From Pseudomonas neuropathica (lineage in GTDB: Bacteria; Pseudomonadota; Gammaproteobacteria; Pseudomonadales; Pseudomonadaceae): a stretch of 64,000 nucleotides of DNA. A program made the translations under genes and the position numbers. This document shows, in pieces, positions 22,998 through 33,744 of this stretch. The notes beneath the pieces were generated by a model. That model did no database searches, was not told the origin of the DNA, and saw only the letters and a list, made by a program, of their open reading frames with translations. The DNA is taken from positions 335,622 to 399,621 of the forward strand of contig NZ_JACOPX010000004.1 in NCBI RefSeq assembly GCF_015461835.1. The letters are read 5' to 3'. Numbering within the stretch: position 1 is the first letter of the stretch; each line of letters begins with the position of its first letter.

Positions 22998-25900
22998 TCA
23001 ACGGTATTGGAGGAAGACGTTGTCTCGCCCGAACTGGTCACGCAGGGCTTGAATCAACGCATCCGCCGGATCGATCCGCCAGGTCTCACCGAACTGCAGC
23101 AAGGTCTTCGCATCCGGACTGGTGTACTCCATGGTGATCGGGCACGCGCCGCGATGACGCTTGAGCAAATCCCCCAACCAGCGTAGCTGATCGCCTTTCA
23201 GATCCTGGGTTTGCAGCTTCAGGCGCAGGCTTTCGGCCAGATTGGTGCGCGCATCTTCCATGCTCATCACACGTTTGACCCGCAGGCGCAGGCCGCCGGA
23301 GAAGTCATCGTTGCTGACTTCACCTTCGACCACCACCATCGCGTCGGTCTGCAACAACGACTGCGCAGAATGGAACGCATCGGCAAACAACGATGCCTCG
23401 ATCCGCCCCGAGCGGTCGTCGAGGGTGATGAAGCCCATCTTGTCGCCCTTCTTGTTCTTCATTACGCGCAGGGCAATGATCATCCCCGCCACGGTTTGCG
23501 TATCGCGCGCCGGCTTCAGATCGATGATGCGTTGACGAGCGAAACGGCGAATTTCGCCTTCGTATTCGTCAATCGGGTGACCGGTCAGGTACAGACCCAA
23601 GGTGTCTTTCTCACCTTTGAGGCGTTCCTTGAGGGTCAGCTCCTTGGCCTTGCGATGGGACGCATAAACGTCGGCATCTTCTTCGACAAACAGCCCGCCA
23701 AACAGGTCGGCGTGGCCAGAGTCGTGGGTACGCGCAGTCTGCTCGGCCGCCTTGATCGCCTCTTCCATCGCTGCCAGCAGTACGGCGCGATTGCGGTCGA
23801 TGTTGGCCTGATAGGCTTTTTGTTCGTCGTGGAAGTACGGCCCGAGACGATCAAGCGCACCGCTGCGGATCAAGCCGTCGAGGGTACGTTTGTTGATGCG
23901 CTTGAGGTCGACACGCGCGCAGAAGTCGAACAGATCCTTGAACGGACCTTCCTGACGCGCCTCGGTGATCGCCTCAACCGGGCCTTCACCAACACCTTTG
24001 ATCGCGCCGAGGCCGTAGACGATGCGGCCGTCGTCGTTCACCGTGAACTTGAACTCCGAAGTGTTCACGTCCGGCGCGTCGAGGCGCAGCTTCATCGTGC
24101 GCACTTCCTCGATCAAGGTCACGACCTTGTCGGTGTTGTGCATATCCGCCGACAGTACCGCAGCCATGAACGGCGCCGGGTAGTGAGCCTTCAGCCACGC
24201 GGTCTGGTACGACACCAGACCGTAGGCGGCGGAGTGGGATTTGTTGAAGCCGTAACCGGCGAACTTTTCTACCAGGTCGAAAATGTTACCGGCAAGGTCG
24301 GCATCGATGTTGTTGGTCGCGCAACCTTCAATGAAACCGCCGCGCTGCTTGGCCATTTCCTCGGGTTTTTTCTTACCCATCGCCCGACGGAGCATGTCCG
24401 CACCGCCGAGGGTGTAACCGGCCATGACCTGAGCAATCTGCATCACCTGTTCCTGATACAGGATGATGCCGTAAGTCGGTGCCAGAACAGGCTTCAAACC
24501 TTCGTACTGGTAATCCGAATGCGGGTAAGCCAGTTCGGCGCGACCGTGCTTACGGTTGATGAAGTCGTCCACCATGCCGGACTGCAGCGGGCCCGGACGG
24601 AACAGGGCCACCAGTGCGATCAGGTCTTCCAGGCAGTCGGGCTTGAGCTTTTTGATCAGCTCTTTCATGCCGCGCGATTCAAGCTGGAACACCGCGGTGG
24701 TTTCAGCTTTCTGCAACAACGAGTACGTCGGTTTGTCGTCCAGCGGGATAAACGCGATATCCAGTGGCGGCTCGTTGACCTTGGCGCGGTCGCGGTTAAT
24801 GGTTTTCAGCGCCCAGTCGATGATCGTCAGAGTCCGCAGACCGAGGAAGTCGAACTTCACCAGACCAGCCGCTTCAACGTCGTCCTTGTCGAACTGGGTC
24901 ACCAGACCGTCACCGGCTTCATCGCAATAGATTGGCGAGAAGTCAGTCAGTTTGGTCGGCGCAATAACCACACCACCGGCGTGTTTACCAACGTTACGCA
25001 CAACGCCTTCGAGCTTGCGCGCCATCTCCCAGATTTCCGCAGCCTCTTCATCGACCTTGATGAAGTCACGGAGGATTTCTTCCTGCTCGTAGGCTTTTTC
25101 CAGGGTCATGCCGACTTCGAACGGAATCATCTTCGACAGACGATCCGCCAGGCCGTAGGACTTGCCCTGCACACGCGCCACATCGCGCACCACAGCCTTG
25201 GCCGCCATGGAACCGAAAGTGATGATCTGGCTTACCGCGTTGCGGCCGTACTTCTCGGCCACGTAATCGATCACGCGGTCACGACCGTCCATGCAGAAGT
25301 CGACGTCGAAGTCGGGCATCGAGACCCGTTCCGGGTTAAGGAAACGTTCGAACAGCAGGTCGTATTCCAGCGGATCGAGGTCGGTGATCTTCTGTACATA
25401 AGCCACCAACGATCCGGCACCCGACCCCCGGCCAGGACCTACCGGAACGCCGTTATTCTTGGCCCACTGGATAAAGTCCATCACGATCAGGAAGTAACCG
25501 GGGAAACCCATCTGGATAATGATATCCAGCTCGAAATTCAGCCGGTCGACGTAGACCTGACGCTTGGCTTCGTAGTCTTCGGTGGTGTCCTTGGGCAGCA
25601 GCACCGACAAGCGTTCTTCGAGACCGTCGAAGGAGACTTTGCGGAAATATTCGTCGATGGTCATGCCATCGGGAATCGGGAAGTTGGGCAAAAAGTGCGT
25701 GCCCAACTTCACTTCGATGTTGCAGCGCTTGGCGATCTCGACGGTGTTTTCAATCGCGTCGGGAATATCGCTGAAGAGCTCGATCATTTCCTCGGCGCTT
25801 TTCAGGTATTGCTGATCGCTGTAATTCTTCGAGCGGCGCGGATCGTCGAGGGCGCGGCCCTCACCGATGCACACGCGGGTTTCGTGGGCGGCGAAGTCTT

Positions 25901-26519
25901 CCTGCTTGATGAAGCGCACATCGTTGGTCGCCACCAGCGGCGCGCCGAGCTTGTCAGCGAGCGCGACAGCACCGTGCAGCTGTTCTTCATCGTTAGGGCG
26001 GTTGGTGCGCTGGATTTCCAGATAGAAACGATCCGGGAATACCGCCATCCATTCGCGCGCCAAAGCCTCGGCCTCAGCCGGGTTGCCGCCGATCATGGCC
26101 ATGCCGATCTCGCCTTCTTTGGCGGCGGACAGCATGATCAGACCTTCGTTGGCTTCAGCTACCCACTCGCGCTCGACGATGATCATGCCGTTGCGCTGGC
26201 CTTCGATGAAGCCGCGCGAGATCAACTCGGTGAGGTTGCGATAGCCCTTGGCATTCATCACCAACAGGCTGAGCCGGCTCAGCGGAGCGTCCGGATCTTT
26301 GTTCGACAGCCACAGGTCGGCACCGCAGATCGGCTTGATGCCCGCGCCCATGGTGTTTTTATAGAATTTGACCAGGGAACACATGTTGTTCTGGTCGGTG
26401 ACTGCGACCGCCGGCATGTTCATGGCCGTCAGTGCCTTGACCAGCGGCTTGATCCGCACCAGCCCGTCGACCAGGGAGTATTCAGTGTGCAGGCGTAGAT
26501 GAACGAATGAAGCCGGCAT
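22998..26519 (-). CDS. dnaE: DNA polymerase III subunit alpha
   Basis: This 1173-residue polymerase is the catalytic subunit of the replicative holoenzyme. It starts with a PHP domain (FVHLRLHTEYSLVDG). The palm carries the catalytic aspartates in MPDFDVDFCMDGRD near residue 400. A helix-hairpin-helix region, an OB fold (TVAGMIIALRVMKNKKGDKM) and a C-terminal tau-binding region follow. Length and termini match proteobacterial DnaE1. Confidence 0.98.
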   Translation of the reverse strand: MPASFVHLRLHTEYSLVDGLVRIKPLVKALTAMNMPAVAVTDQNNMCSLVKFYKNTMGAGIKPICGADLWLSNKDPDAPLSRLSLLVMNAKGYRNLTELISRGFIEGQRNGMIIVEREWVAEANEGLIMLSAAKEGEIGMAMIGGNPAEAEALAREWMAVFPDRFYLEIQRTNRPNDEEQLHGAVALADKLGAPLVATNDVRFIKQEDFAAHETRVCIGEGRALDDPRRSKNYSDQQYLKSAEEMIELFSDIPDAIENTVEIAKRCNIEVKLGTHFLPNFPIPDGMTIDEYFRKVSFDGLEERLSVLLPKDTTEDYEAKRQVYVDRLNFELDIIIQMGFPGYFLIVMDFIQWAKNNGVPVGPGRGSGAGSLVAYVQKITDLDPLEYDLLFERFLNPERVSMPDFDVDFCMDGRDRVIDYVAEKYGRNAVSQIITFGSMAAKAVVRDVARVQGKSYGLADRLSKMIPFEVGMTLEKAYEQEEILRDFIKVDEEAAEIWEMARKLEGVVRNVGKHAGGVVIAPTKLTDFSPIYCDEAGDGLVTQFDKDDVEAAGLVKFDFLGLRTLTIIDWALKTINRDRAKVNEPPLDIAFIPLDDKPTYSLLQKAETTAVFQLESRGMKELIKKLKPDCLEDLIALVALFRPGPLQSGMVDDFINRKHGRAELAYPHSDYQYEGLKPVLAPTYGIILYQEQVMQIAQVMAGYTLGGADMLRRAMGKKKPEEMAKQRGGFIEGCATNNIDADLAGNIFDLVEKFAGYGFNKSHSAAYGLVSYQTAWLKAHYPAPFMAAVLSADMHNTDKVVTLIEEVRTMKLRLDAPDVNTSEFKFTVNDDGRIVYGLGAIKGVGEGPVEAITEARQEGPFKDLFDFCARVDLKRINKRTLDGLIRSGALDRLGPYFHDEQKAYQANIDRNRAVLLAAMEEAIKAAEQTARTHDSGHADLFGGLFVEEDADVYASHRKAKELTLKERLKGEKDTLGLYLTGHPIDEYEGEIRRFARQRIIDLKPARDTQTVAGMIIALRVMKNKKGDKMGFITLDDRSGRIEASLFADAFHSAQSLLQTDAMVVVEGEVSNDDFSGGLRLRVKRVMSMEDARTNLAESLRLKLQTQDLKGDQLRWLGDLLKRHRGACPITMEYTSPDAKTLLQFGETWRIDPADALIQALRDQFGRDNVFLQYR

Positions 26520-26544
26520 AGTGATCCTGTCCAGTTACATAGAG

Positions 26545-26575
26545 ACAACAAGGCCCGGATTGTACCGGGCCTCGA
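26545..26575 (-). terminator. Possible weak terminator between rnhB and dnaE
   Basis: The 8-bp stem aggcccgg/ccgggcct (26551-26558 with 26565-26572) lies between the rnhB stop and the dnaE start, but the tract after it on the minus strand (TTGTTGTC) is a weak T run. It may reduce rather than stop read-through. Confidence 0.45.
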
Positions 26576-26595
26576 ACAAAACATCAGCCTTGCGA

Positions 26596-27237
26596 CTAAA
26601 CCTGCGTCAGACCTTCCAGCGCTTCGTAAGCCAGACGCACCGGGGCGAACGAGCGCCGGTGAATCGGCGTCGGGCCAAGACGCGACAAGGCTTCCAGATG
26701 AACGGGCGTCGGGTAGCCTTTATGGCCGCCGATGCCGTAACCCGGATAGATCAATTCGAAGGCAGCCATTTCGCGGTCGCGGCTGACCTTGGCCAGAATC
26801 GACGCCGCAGCAATCGCCGGCACCTTGCCGTCGCCCTGCACCACCGCTTCGGCACGCATCGGCAGTTGCGGGCAGCGGTTGCCGTCGATCATCGCCAGTT
26901 TCGGCTGAATGTGCAGGCCGGCCACCGCGCGCTGCATGGCCAGCATGGTCGCGTGCAAGATGTTCAGCTCGTCGATTTCTTCCACTTCGGCGCGCGCAAT
27001 ACACCAGCTCAAGGACTTTTCGATGATTTCGTCGTAAAGCTTTTCGCGCTTGGCCTCAGTGAGTTTCTTCGAGTCGTTGAGACCGAGGATCGGCCGGTTC
27101 GGATCGAGGATCACCGCCGCCGTCACCACCGCACCGCACAACGGGCCGCGACCGACTTCATCAACGCCGGCAACCAGCTCTTCTACTTCGGCGACCAGAG
27201 TGAAATCCAGGCCCATCTGCATGCTTGTCTTGCTCAT
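26596..27237 (-). CDS. rnhB: Ribonuclease HII
   Basis: This 213-residue enzyme cleaves RNA in RNA-DNA hybrids and removes ribonucleotides from DNA. The motif [13 protein letters not shown] holds the catalytic Asp-Glu pair. The first ATG (27237) overlaps the lpxB stop by four bases; an internal ATG at 27222 gives a start closer to other Pseudomonas sequences. Confidence 0.95.
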   Translation of the reverse strand: MSKTSMQMGLDFTLVAEVEELVAGVDEVGRGPLCGAVVTAAVILDPNRPILGLNDSKKLTEAKREKLYDEIIEKSLSWCIARAEVEEIDELNILHATMLAMQRAVAGLHIQPKLAMIDGNRCPQLPMRAEAVVQGDGKVPAIAAASILAKVSRDREMAAFELIYPGYGIGGHKGYPTPVHLEALSRLGPTPIHRRSFAPVRLAYEALEGLTQV

Positions 27238-28364
27238 CGCGTTTGACCGATCAGGTTAAGGACGGCGTCCGCCGCCTGATTGGAGGCATCCAGCCGCAGT
27301 GTGCGGTGGATCTCGTCGAAACCACGGGTCTGTTCTTCGCCACCTTCGATCAGTGGCGACAGGGTCTGTGCCAGCGCGTCGACTGTCGCATCATCCTGCA
27401 ACAATTCAGGGACCAGCAGGCGCTGGGCCAGCAGGTTCGGCAAGGACACGTACGGGCTCTTGACCATGCGTTTGAGGATCCAGAACGTCAACGGCGCCAA
27501 GCGATACGCCACCACCATCGGCCGCTTGTACAACAGCGCTTCAAGGGTCGCGGTGCCGGAGGCAATCAACACGGCATTGCACGCTGCCAGGGCCAGATGG
27601 GATTTGCCGTCGAGCAAGGTCACCGGCAGATCACGCCCGGCGAGCAGCTCTTCAAGTTGCGCGCGGCGTTCGGGGTTGGCGCACGGGATGACAAAGCGCA
27701 AACCCGGGCGCATCGCACGCAGACGTTCGGCGGTGTCGAGGAACAGCGCGCCCAGACGGGAGACTTCGCCGCCGCGACTGCCGGGCATCAACGCCACCAG
27801 CGGGCCGTCGGGCAGGCCCAGTTCGGCACGCGCCGCAGCGCGATCGGCTTCCAGCGGAATGGTATCGGCCAGCGTGTGACCGACGAACCGCACCGGCACG
27901 CCTTTCTCTTCGTAGAATTTTGCTTCGAACGGCAGCAGCGTCAGCATCAGGTCGCAGCCTTCACGGATCTTCAGCACCCGTTTCTGCCGCCACGCCCATA
28001 CCGACGGGCTGACGTAATGCACGGTCTTGATCCCGGCCTGACGCAGCTTGAGTTCGATATTGAGGTTGAAGTCCGGCGCGTCGATACCGATGAATACATC
28101 CGGTTTCTCGGCGATCAGCGTCGCGATCAGGTCCTTGCGGCGCTTGAGCAGCTCGCGCAGGCGACCAAGGACTTCCACCAGGCCCATGACCGACAAACGT
28201 TCCATGGGAAAGTAGGACGTCAGGCCCTCGGCCTGCATCAACGGACCGCCGACGCCGATGAACTCGACCGCCGGATGCTGAGCCTTGAGCGCGCGCATGA
28301 GGCCGGCACCGAGAATGTCACCGGAAGCTTCACCCGCCACCAGCGCAATACGCAGATTGGCCAT
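27234..28364 (-). CDS. lpxB: Lipid-A-disaccharide synthase
   Basis: This 376-residue glycosyltransferase (GT19) joins UDP-diacylglucosamine and lipid X to form the lipid A disaccharide on the inner membrane. Recognisable segments are [20 protein letters not shown] at the N-terminus, GIDAPDFN, and [13 protein letters not shown] in the donor-binding domain. It lies two bases after the lpxA stop codon in the lpxD-fabZ-lpxA-lpxB cluster. Confidence 0.96.
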   Translation of the reverse strand: MANLRIALVAGEASGDILGAGLMRALKAQHPAVEFIGVGGPLMQAEGLTSYFPMERLSVMGLVEVLGRLRELLKRRKDLIATLIAEKPDVFIGIDAPDFNLNIELKLRQAGIKTVHYVSPSVWAWRQKRVLKIREGCDLMLTLLPFEAKFYEEKGVPVRFVGHTLADTIPLEADRAAARAELGLPDGPLVALMPGSRGGEVSRLGALFLDTAERLRAMRPGLRFVIPCANPERRAQLEELLAGRDLPVTLLDGKSHLALAACNAVLIASGTATLEALLYKRPMVVAYRLAPLTFWILKRMVKSPYVSLPNLLAQRLLVPELLQDDATVDALAQTLSPLIEGGEEQTRGFDEIHRTLRLDASNQAADAVLNLIGQTR

Positions 28365-28366
28365 GA

Positions 28367-29143
28367 TCAGCGAGTGATGCCGCGAGTCGATGACTGGATG
28401 GAATCGCGGAACACCGCAACTTCCGGAAACTGCGCAGCAGGCTCGGCCAGCTCAGCCAGTGCCTGCTCAACCGTCAGACCTTGGCGATAAACGGTTTTAT
28501 AGGCGCGACGCAGAGTGTGAATCGCGTCCTCGCTGAAACCACGACGGCGCATGCCTTCGAAGTTCATGCTGCGCGCTTCGGCGGGGTTGCCGAACACGGT
28601 GACGAAGGCAGGAACGTCCTTGCCGATGGCGGTGCCCATACCGGAAAAGCTGTGGGCGCCGATGTGGCAATACTGGTGCACCAGAGTGAACCCGGAGAGG
28701 ATCGCCCAGTCATCCACGTGCACATGCCCGGCCAACGCGGTGTTGTTGACCAGAATGCAGTGGTTGCCGATAACGCTGTCATGTCCGATGTGGGCATAAG
28801 CCATGATCAGGTTGTGATCACCCAGCGTGGTTTCCGAACGGTCCTGGACGGTGCCACGGTGAATGGTCACGCCTTCACGGATGACGTTGTGGTCACCGAT
28901 CACCAAGCGGGTTTCTTCACCCTTGTACTTCAGATCAGGCGTGTCTTCACCTACCGAGGAAAACTGGTAGATGCGATTGTGCTTGCCGATGCGGGTCGGG
29001 CCTTTGAGGATTACATGCGGCCCGATCACGGTACCCTCGCCGATTTCCACACCTGCGCCGATGATCGACCACGGGCCGACCTCGACGCCCTCAGCCAGAA
29101 CGGCCGACGGATCGATGATTGCGCGAGGGTCAATCAAACTCAT
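28367..29143 (-). CDS. lpxA: UDP-N-acetylglucosamine acyltransferase
   Basis: This 258-residue left-handed beta-helix enzyme carries out the first acylation of lipid A synthesis. Hexapeptide repeats run through the first 190 residues (for example [20 protein letters not shown]). The catalytic histidine lies in [16 protein letters not shown] near residue 125. Its start overlaps the end of fabZ by four bases. Confidence 0.96.
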   Translation of the reverse strand: MSLIDPRAIIDPSAVLAEGVEVGPWSIIGAGVEIGEGTVIGPHVILKGPTRIGKHNRIYQFSSVGEDTPDLKYKGEETRLVIGDHNVIREGVTIHRGTVQDRSETTLGDHNLIMAYAHIGHDSVIGNHCILVNNTALAGHVHVDDWAILSGFTLVHQYCHIGAHSFSGMGTAIGKDVPAFVTVFGNPAEARSMNFEGMRRRGFSEDAIHTLRRAYKTVYRQGLTVEQALAELAEPAAQFPEVAVFRDSIQSSTRGITR

Positions 29144-29580
29144 AGCTTGCGTTCCGCACAGATGATTTCAGCCGAGCAGACCGGCTTGCCATCGACCGAA
29201 GCCTGGCACTCGAATTTCCAGATCTGACGCTTGCAGCTGATGAACTTGGCTTCGAGGATCAACTGGTCGCCCGGCAAGACTGGCTGGCGGAAGCGCAGCT
29301 TGTCGGAACCGACGAAGTAATACAGCGTGCCGTCGGCAGGCTTCACATCAAGCATTTTGAAACCGAGGATCCCGGCAGCCTGAGCCATCGCTTCGATGAT
29401 CAGCACGCCCGGCATGATCGGGTGCGCCGGGAAGTGACCATTGAAGAACGGCTCATTGATGCTGACATTCTTGTAGGCGCGAATGCGCTTGCCTTCAGTG
29501 TCCAGTTCCACCACCCGATCCACCAGCAGGAACGGGTAACGGTGAGGCAGGTATTCGCGAATCTCGTTGATGTCCATCAT
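29140..29580 (-). CDS. fabZ: 3-hydroxyacyl-ACP dehydratase FabZ
   Basis: This 146-residue hot-dog-fold enzyme dehydrates 3-hydroxyacyl-ACP in fatty acid elongation. The motif [11 protein letters not shown] is near the start, and the active-site His and Glu lie in [20 protein letters not shown]. It sits between lpxD and lpxA, the common arrangement that places competing users of 3-hydroxyacyl-ACP together. Confidence 0.96.
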   Translation of the reverse strand: MMDINEIREYLPHRYPFLLVDRVVELDTEGKRIRAYKNVSINEPFFNGHFPAHPIMPGVLIIEAMAQAAGILGFKMLDVKPADGTLYYFVGSDKLRFRQPVLPGDQLILEAKFISCKRQIWKFECQASVDGKPVCSAEIICAERKL

Positions 29581-29686
29581 TTCGGGGGGAAGCCTATGTA
29601 AAGATTGGGAGCGCGACTGACGCGCACTCCTCTAGCAAATCAAGGAGGCAGTCTAGAGGCTGTGCACACTTGATATGGAAATGGTA

Positions 29687-30742
29687 TCAGCCATCTGATG
29701 AAGCATTGCCGTCAGGGGTCACTTCCCCTACGCGCTTTTCCAGCTGTTTCAAACGTCGCGCGATGTCATCGAGCTGACGGATGCGGGCCGCGCTTTTGCG
29801 CCATTCGGCCGCCGGTTGCATGGCTGTGCCGGAAGAATAGGCACCCGGCTCGGTAATCGAGTGAGTCACCATGGTCATCCCGGTCAGGAAAACGTTGTCG
29901 CAAATATCAATATGGCCCACCAGGCCAACACCGCCGGCCAGCATGCAATGCTTGCCGATTTTGGTGCTGCCGGAGATCCCCACGCACGCCGCCATCGCGG
30001 TGTGATCACCGACCTGGACGTTGTGGGCGATCTGGATCTGGTTGTCGAGCTTCACGCCATTGCCGATCACGGTATCGGCCAGAGCGCCGCGGTCGATGGC
30101 GGTATTCACGCCAATCTCGACATCGTCGCCGATGGTCACGCCACCGATCTGGGCGATTTTCTGCCAGATACCTTTCTCATTGGCGAAGCCGAAGCCTTCA
30201 CCACCGAGCACGGCACCGGACTGAATCACCACACGCTTGCCGATGCGCACATCGTGATACAGCGTCACGCGTGGGGCGAGCCAGCCGCCTTCACCGATTT
30301 CGCTGCGGGCACCAACAACGCAATGTGCGCCCAGTGTCACCTGCGCGCCAATCCGCGCACCGGCTTCGATCACCACAAAGGGGCCGATGCTGGCGCTTGG
30401 ATCAACCACCGCGTCCGGCGCAATCACCGCTGACGGATGGATACCCGCAGAGGCTTTTGGCTTCGGATCGAACAGGTGGGAGATGCGCGCGTACGCCAGG
30501 TAAGGATCAGGCACCACCAACGCATTACCGGCAAAACCTTCGGCATCGGCCTCTTTAAGCAACAGTGCTGCCGCCTGCGAGCCCGTCAGGTATTTGCGAT
30601 ATTGAGGATTTGCCAGAAAGCTCAATTGAGCTGGGCCAGCCTCTTGCAAAGTGGCTAGCCCAGTAATTTGCTTCTCAGGGTCGCCACGCAGGGTGGCGCC
30701 GAGGAACTCGGCCAACTGGCCGAGCTTGATAGTCACGGTCAT
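29687..30742 (-). CDS. lpxD: UDP-3-O-acylglucosamine N-acyltransferase
   Basis: This 351-residue enzyme carries out the second acylation in lipid A synthesis. An N-terminal uridine-binding domain is followed by a left-handed beta-helix with hexapeptide repeats; the catalytic His is in [12 protein letters not shown] near residue 245. The C-terminal helix ([17 protein letters not shown]) is charged. It starts three bases after the skp stop and is separated from fabZ by 106 bases. Confidence 0.96.
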   Translation of the reverse strand: MTVTIKLGQLAEFLGATLRGDPEKQITGLATLQEAGPAQLSFLANPQYRKYLTGSQAAALLLKEADAEGFAGNALVVPDPYLAYARISHLFDPKPKASAGIHPSAVIAPDAVVDPSASIGPFVVIEAGARIGAQVTLGAHCVVGARSEIGEGGWLAPRVTLYHDVRIGKRVVIQSGAVLGGEGFGFANEKGIWQKIAQIGGVTIGDDVEIGVNTAIDRGALADTVIGNGVKLDNQIQIAHNVQVGDHTAMAACVGISGSTKIGKHCMLAGGVGLVGHIDICDNVFLTGMTMVTHSITEPGAYSSGTAMQPAAEWRKSAARIRQLDDIARRLKQLEKRVGEVTPDGNASSDG

Positions 30743-30745
30743 GGG

Positions 30746-31249
30746 TTACTTCAGCTGATTCATGCGCTCGATAACCTGGCGCGTGATGTCGTACTGAGGC
30801 TTGACATCGATCACTGCGCCACGCTCGAACACCAGGTCAAAACCACCTTTCTTGATGACTTCTTCCACTGCGCTATCCAGTTTCGGCTTCAGTTGCTTGA
30901 GCATTTCGCGGTCGGCAACGGCTTTGGCTTCGTTCAGTTCCTTGGACTGGAACTGGAAGTCACGGGCCTTTTGCTTGAATTCCAGCTCCAGACGCTCGCG
31001 CTCACCTTGCTGCATTTTGTCGCCGCCGGCCATCAGACGATCCTGAATGCCCTTGGCGCTGCTTTCCAGCGTCTTCAGCTTGGTCAGTTGCGGACCAAAC
31101 TTCTTCTCGGCATCAACGGCGTATTTCTTCGCCGCGTCGGATTCCAGCAAGGCCATCTGATAGTTCAGAACGGCAATTTTCATGTCGGCAAATGCCGGGC
31201 CTGCCACCATCAAGGAGGCCAGGAGAACCAATTGAGTCAACTTACGCAC
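30746..31249 (-). CDS. skp: Periplasmic chaperone Skp/OmpH
   Basis: This 167-residue protein has a signal peptide (RKLTQLVLLASLMVAGPAFA, cleavage after AFA) and a long charged coiled-coil body that forms the tentacle-like trimer of Skp. It escorts unfolded outer membrane proteins from the inner membrane to the BAM complex encoded by the gene upstream in the transcript. Confidence 0.93.
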   Translation of the reverse strand: MRKLTQLVLLASLMVAGPAFADMKIAVLNYQMALLESDAAKKYAVDAEKKFGPQLTKLKTLESSAKGIQDRLMAGGDKMQQGERERLELEFKQKARDFQFQSKELNEAKAVADREMLKQLKPKLDSAVEEVIKKGGFDLVFERGAVIDVKPQYDITRQVIERMNQLK

Positions 31250-31294
31250 GATGCACTCCTACAAAATCCATTGTCGTTATCTTGGGTCAGACGC

Positions 31295-33670
31295 TTAGAA
31301 CGTCTGGCCGAGGGAGAATTGGAACACTTGAGTTTCAGCGTCATCCGGTTTCTTGATCGGCATGGCCAACGCAAAGCTCAGAGGCCCCAGTGCGGTGACC
31401 CAGGTCACACCCACACCGACGGAACTGGCCATGTTGCTCAGGCTGATGTCGTTGCACTTGGTGTTCGACGTCGAGCCGTTTGCATTGGTAGTGTCCTTGC
31501 ACTGCGAGTCAAATACGTTACCCACATCCCAGAAAACAGAAGTACGCAGGGAACGCTGATCTTTCACGAACGGCAGCGGGAACAGAACCTCGACACCACC
31601 CTGGATCAGGACGTTACCACCGAACGGCAGTGGATCCTGGTCCGGGTCAGCCAGCGTACCCGGGTTGGTACCACGGCTCGGCGTACTGCGCGGGCCGAGG
31701 GTGCTGTCCTTGAAGCCACGAACCGAGTTGAAACCACCAGCATAGTAGTTTTCATAGAACGGCAAGCCGTCAGTCGAACCGTAACCGTCGCCATAACCCA
31801 GCTCGGTGTGCAGACGCAGGGTGTAGTTCTCGCTGATCGGCTGGAACAGCTGACCACGGTAATCAAGTTTGTAGAACGACAGGTCGCTACCTGGAATGGT
31901 GGTTTCCAGGGTCAGGCTCTGCGAACGACCACGGGTCGGCAATACGCCTTTGTTCAAGGTGGACTCGGACCAGCCGGCCGATGCCTTGAAGTTCAGGTAC
32001 TGGTCGCCTTCCTGCTTAACGAAGTCGAAAATCTCGTCAACGGTGTAAGTACCGGTCTTGATCTTGTCTTGCTGCGCGGACAGGCCGAAGGTCAGACGCG
32101 AAGTTTCGCTGATCGGGTAACCAACGTTCACGCCGGCACCCAGGCTGTCTACCGCATAGCTTGCTACGTCGACGTCGAGGTCTTTGTAGTCAGTGGTGCG
32201 ATAGAACGCGTTGTAACCCAGGCTCACGCCATCGGCGGTCCAGTACGGGTCAACGTAACCGAAGTTGTAGCGGCTCTGGTATTCGCTTCGGGTCAGGCCG
32301 ATGCTGACGCGGTTACCGGTACCGAGGAAGTTGTTCTGAGTGATCGAACCACCGAGGATCAGACCGGCGCTCTGGGCGAAACCGACGCTGGCGGTAATCG
32401 AACCGGAAGCCTGTTCTTCAACGGCGTAGTTCACGTCAACCTGATCGTCGACACCCGGGACAGCCGGAGTTTCAACGTTCACTTCTTTAAAGAAGCCCAG
32501 ACGCTCAAGACGGGTCTTGGACTGGTCGATCAGGTAAGTCGAAGCCCAGCCACCTTCCATCTGACGCATTTCACGACGCAGCACTTCGTCTTCCGACTTG
32601 GTGTTGCCACGGAAGTTGATGCGGTTGACGTAGGCACGCTTGCCCGGATCAACGGCGAACAGGATGTCTACAGTGTGATCATCATCGTGTGGCTGAGGTA
32701 CGCCGTTGACGTTGGCGAAGGTGTAACCCTCGTTACCCAGACGACGGGTGATCAGCTCGGATGTGGTAGTCATCAGCTTGCGCGAGAACACCTGCCCCTT
32801 CTGCACCAACAACAGGGACTTGACCTGATCTTCAGGGACTTTCAGATCACCACTGAGCTTGACGTCACGAACGGTGTACTTCTCGCCTTCGGTGACGTTG
32901 ACAGTGATGTAGACGTGCTTCTTGTCCGGGGTGATGGACACCTGGGTCGAAGCGATATCCATGTTGATATAGCCACGGTCCAGGTAGTAGGAACGCAGAC
33001 GCTCCAGGTCACCGGACAGTTTTTCACGGGCGTACTTGTCATCGTTCTTGAAGAACGACAGCCAGTTGGTGGTTTTCAGCTCGAACAGGTCGGTCAGGTC
33101 TTCCTCGGGGAAAACCGTGTTGCCTACCACGTTGATGTGCTGAATGGCCGCAACGGTGCCTTCGTTGATCTTCACCTTCAGGCCCACGCGGTTACGCGGC
33201 TGCGATACCACCTCAGTATCAACGGTAGCCGAGTAGCGACCTTGCGCGACGTACTGACGTTGCAGTTCGTTACGCACACCCTCAAGGGTGGCGCGCTGGA
33301 AGATCTCGCCTTCGGCCAGACCGGATTGTTTGAGACCTTTCATCAAGTCTTCAGTGGAGATCGCCTTGTTGCCTTCGATCTCGATACTGGCGACCGACGG
33401 GCGTTCAACGACCGTGATTACCAGAACGTTGCCTTCGCGGCCCAGCTGGATATCTTGAAAGAAACCGGTTTTGAACAACGCACGAGTGGATTCCACCAGG
33501 CGACGATCATCCGCCTGCTCACCGACGTTCAACGGCAAGGCACCAAAGACGCTACCCGCGGAGACCCGCTGGAGGCCATTGACGCGAATATCAGAGATAG
33601 TGAAGGACTCGGCGTGAACTTCGGCGATCATCAATACGGTGAGAACCGCAGTTAGCAGCAGACGTTTCAT
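31295..33670 (-). CDS. bamA: Outer membrane protein assembly factor BamA
   Basis: The protein starts at 33670 (MKRLLLTAVLTVLMIAEVHA, a signal peptide); a more upstream ATG adds nine residues before the signal and was rejected. The mature part has five POTRA domains (about residues 20-420) and a C-terminal 16-strand beta-barrel ending in FQFSLGQTF, with the terminal Phe of outer membrane proteins. The mature length (about 770 residues) is standard. It is the core of the machinery that inserts beta-barrel proteins in the outer membrane. Neighbours rseP and skp are also envelope quality-control genes. Confidence 0.97.
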   Translation of the reverse strand: MKRLLLTAVLTVLMIAEVHAESFTISDIRVNGLQRVSAGSVFGALPLNVGEQADDRRLVESTRALFKTGFFQDIQLGREGNVLVITVVERPSVASIEIEGNKAISTEDLMKGLKQSGLAEGEIFQRATLEGVRNELQRQYVAQGRYSATVDTEVVSQPRNRVGLKVKINEGTVAAIQHINVVGNTVFPEEDLTDLFELKTTNWLSFFKNDDKYAREKLSGDLERLRSYYLDRGYINMDIASTQVSITPDKKHVYITVNVTEGEKYTVRDVKLSGDLKVPEDQVKSLLLVQKGQVFSRKLMTTTSELITRRLGNEGYTFANVNGVPQPHDDDHTVDILFAVDPGKRAYVNRINFRGNTKSEDEVLRREMRQMEGGWASTYLIDQSKTRLERLGFFKEVNVETPAVPGVDDQVDVNYAVEEQASGSITASVGFAQSAGLILGGSITQNNFLGTGNRVSIGLTRSEYQSRYNFGYVDPYWTADGVSLGYNAFYRTTDYKDLDVDVASYAVDSLGAGVNVGYPISETSRLTFGLSAQQDKIKTGTYTVDEIFDFVKQEGDQYLNFKASAGWSESTLNKGVLPTRGRSQSLTLETTIPGSDLSFYKLDYRGQLFQPISENYTLRLHTELGYGDGYGSTDGLPFYENYYAGGFNSVRGFKDSTLGPRSTPSRGTNPGTLADPDQDPLPFGGNVLIQGGVEVLFPLPFVKDQRSLRTSVFWDVGNVFDSQCKDTTNANGSTSNTKCNDISLSNMASSVGVGVTWVTALGPLSFALAMPIKKPDDAETQVFQFSLGQTF

Positions 33671-33744
33671 GAAGTCCTTTCTTATTCCAACTGGCAATAA
33701 ACAAACTGCCGCAAAATGCGGCAGATTCGCAATTCAGCGAAGCG

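Noticed and set aside
23211..26498. A 1095-codon open frame on the plus strand opposite dnaE
   Set aside because: It is a shadow of dnaE in a GC-rich genome, with no family match in the translation.
30668..33655. A 995-codon open frame on the plus strand opposite lpxD-skp-bamA
   Set aside because: It runs across three real genes on the other strand and has no start signal or domain.
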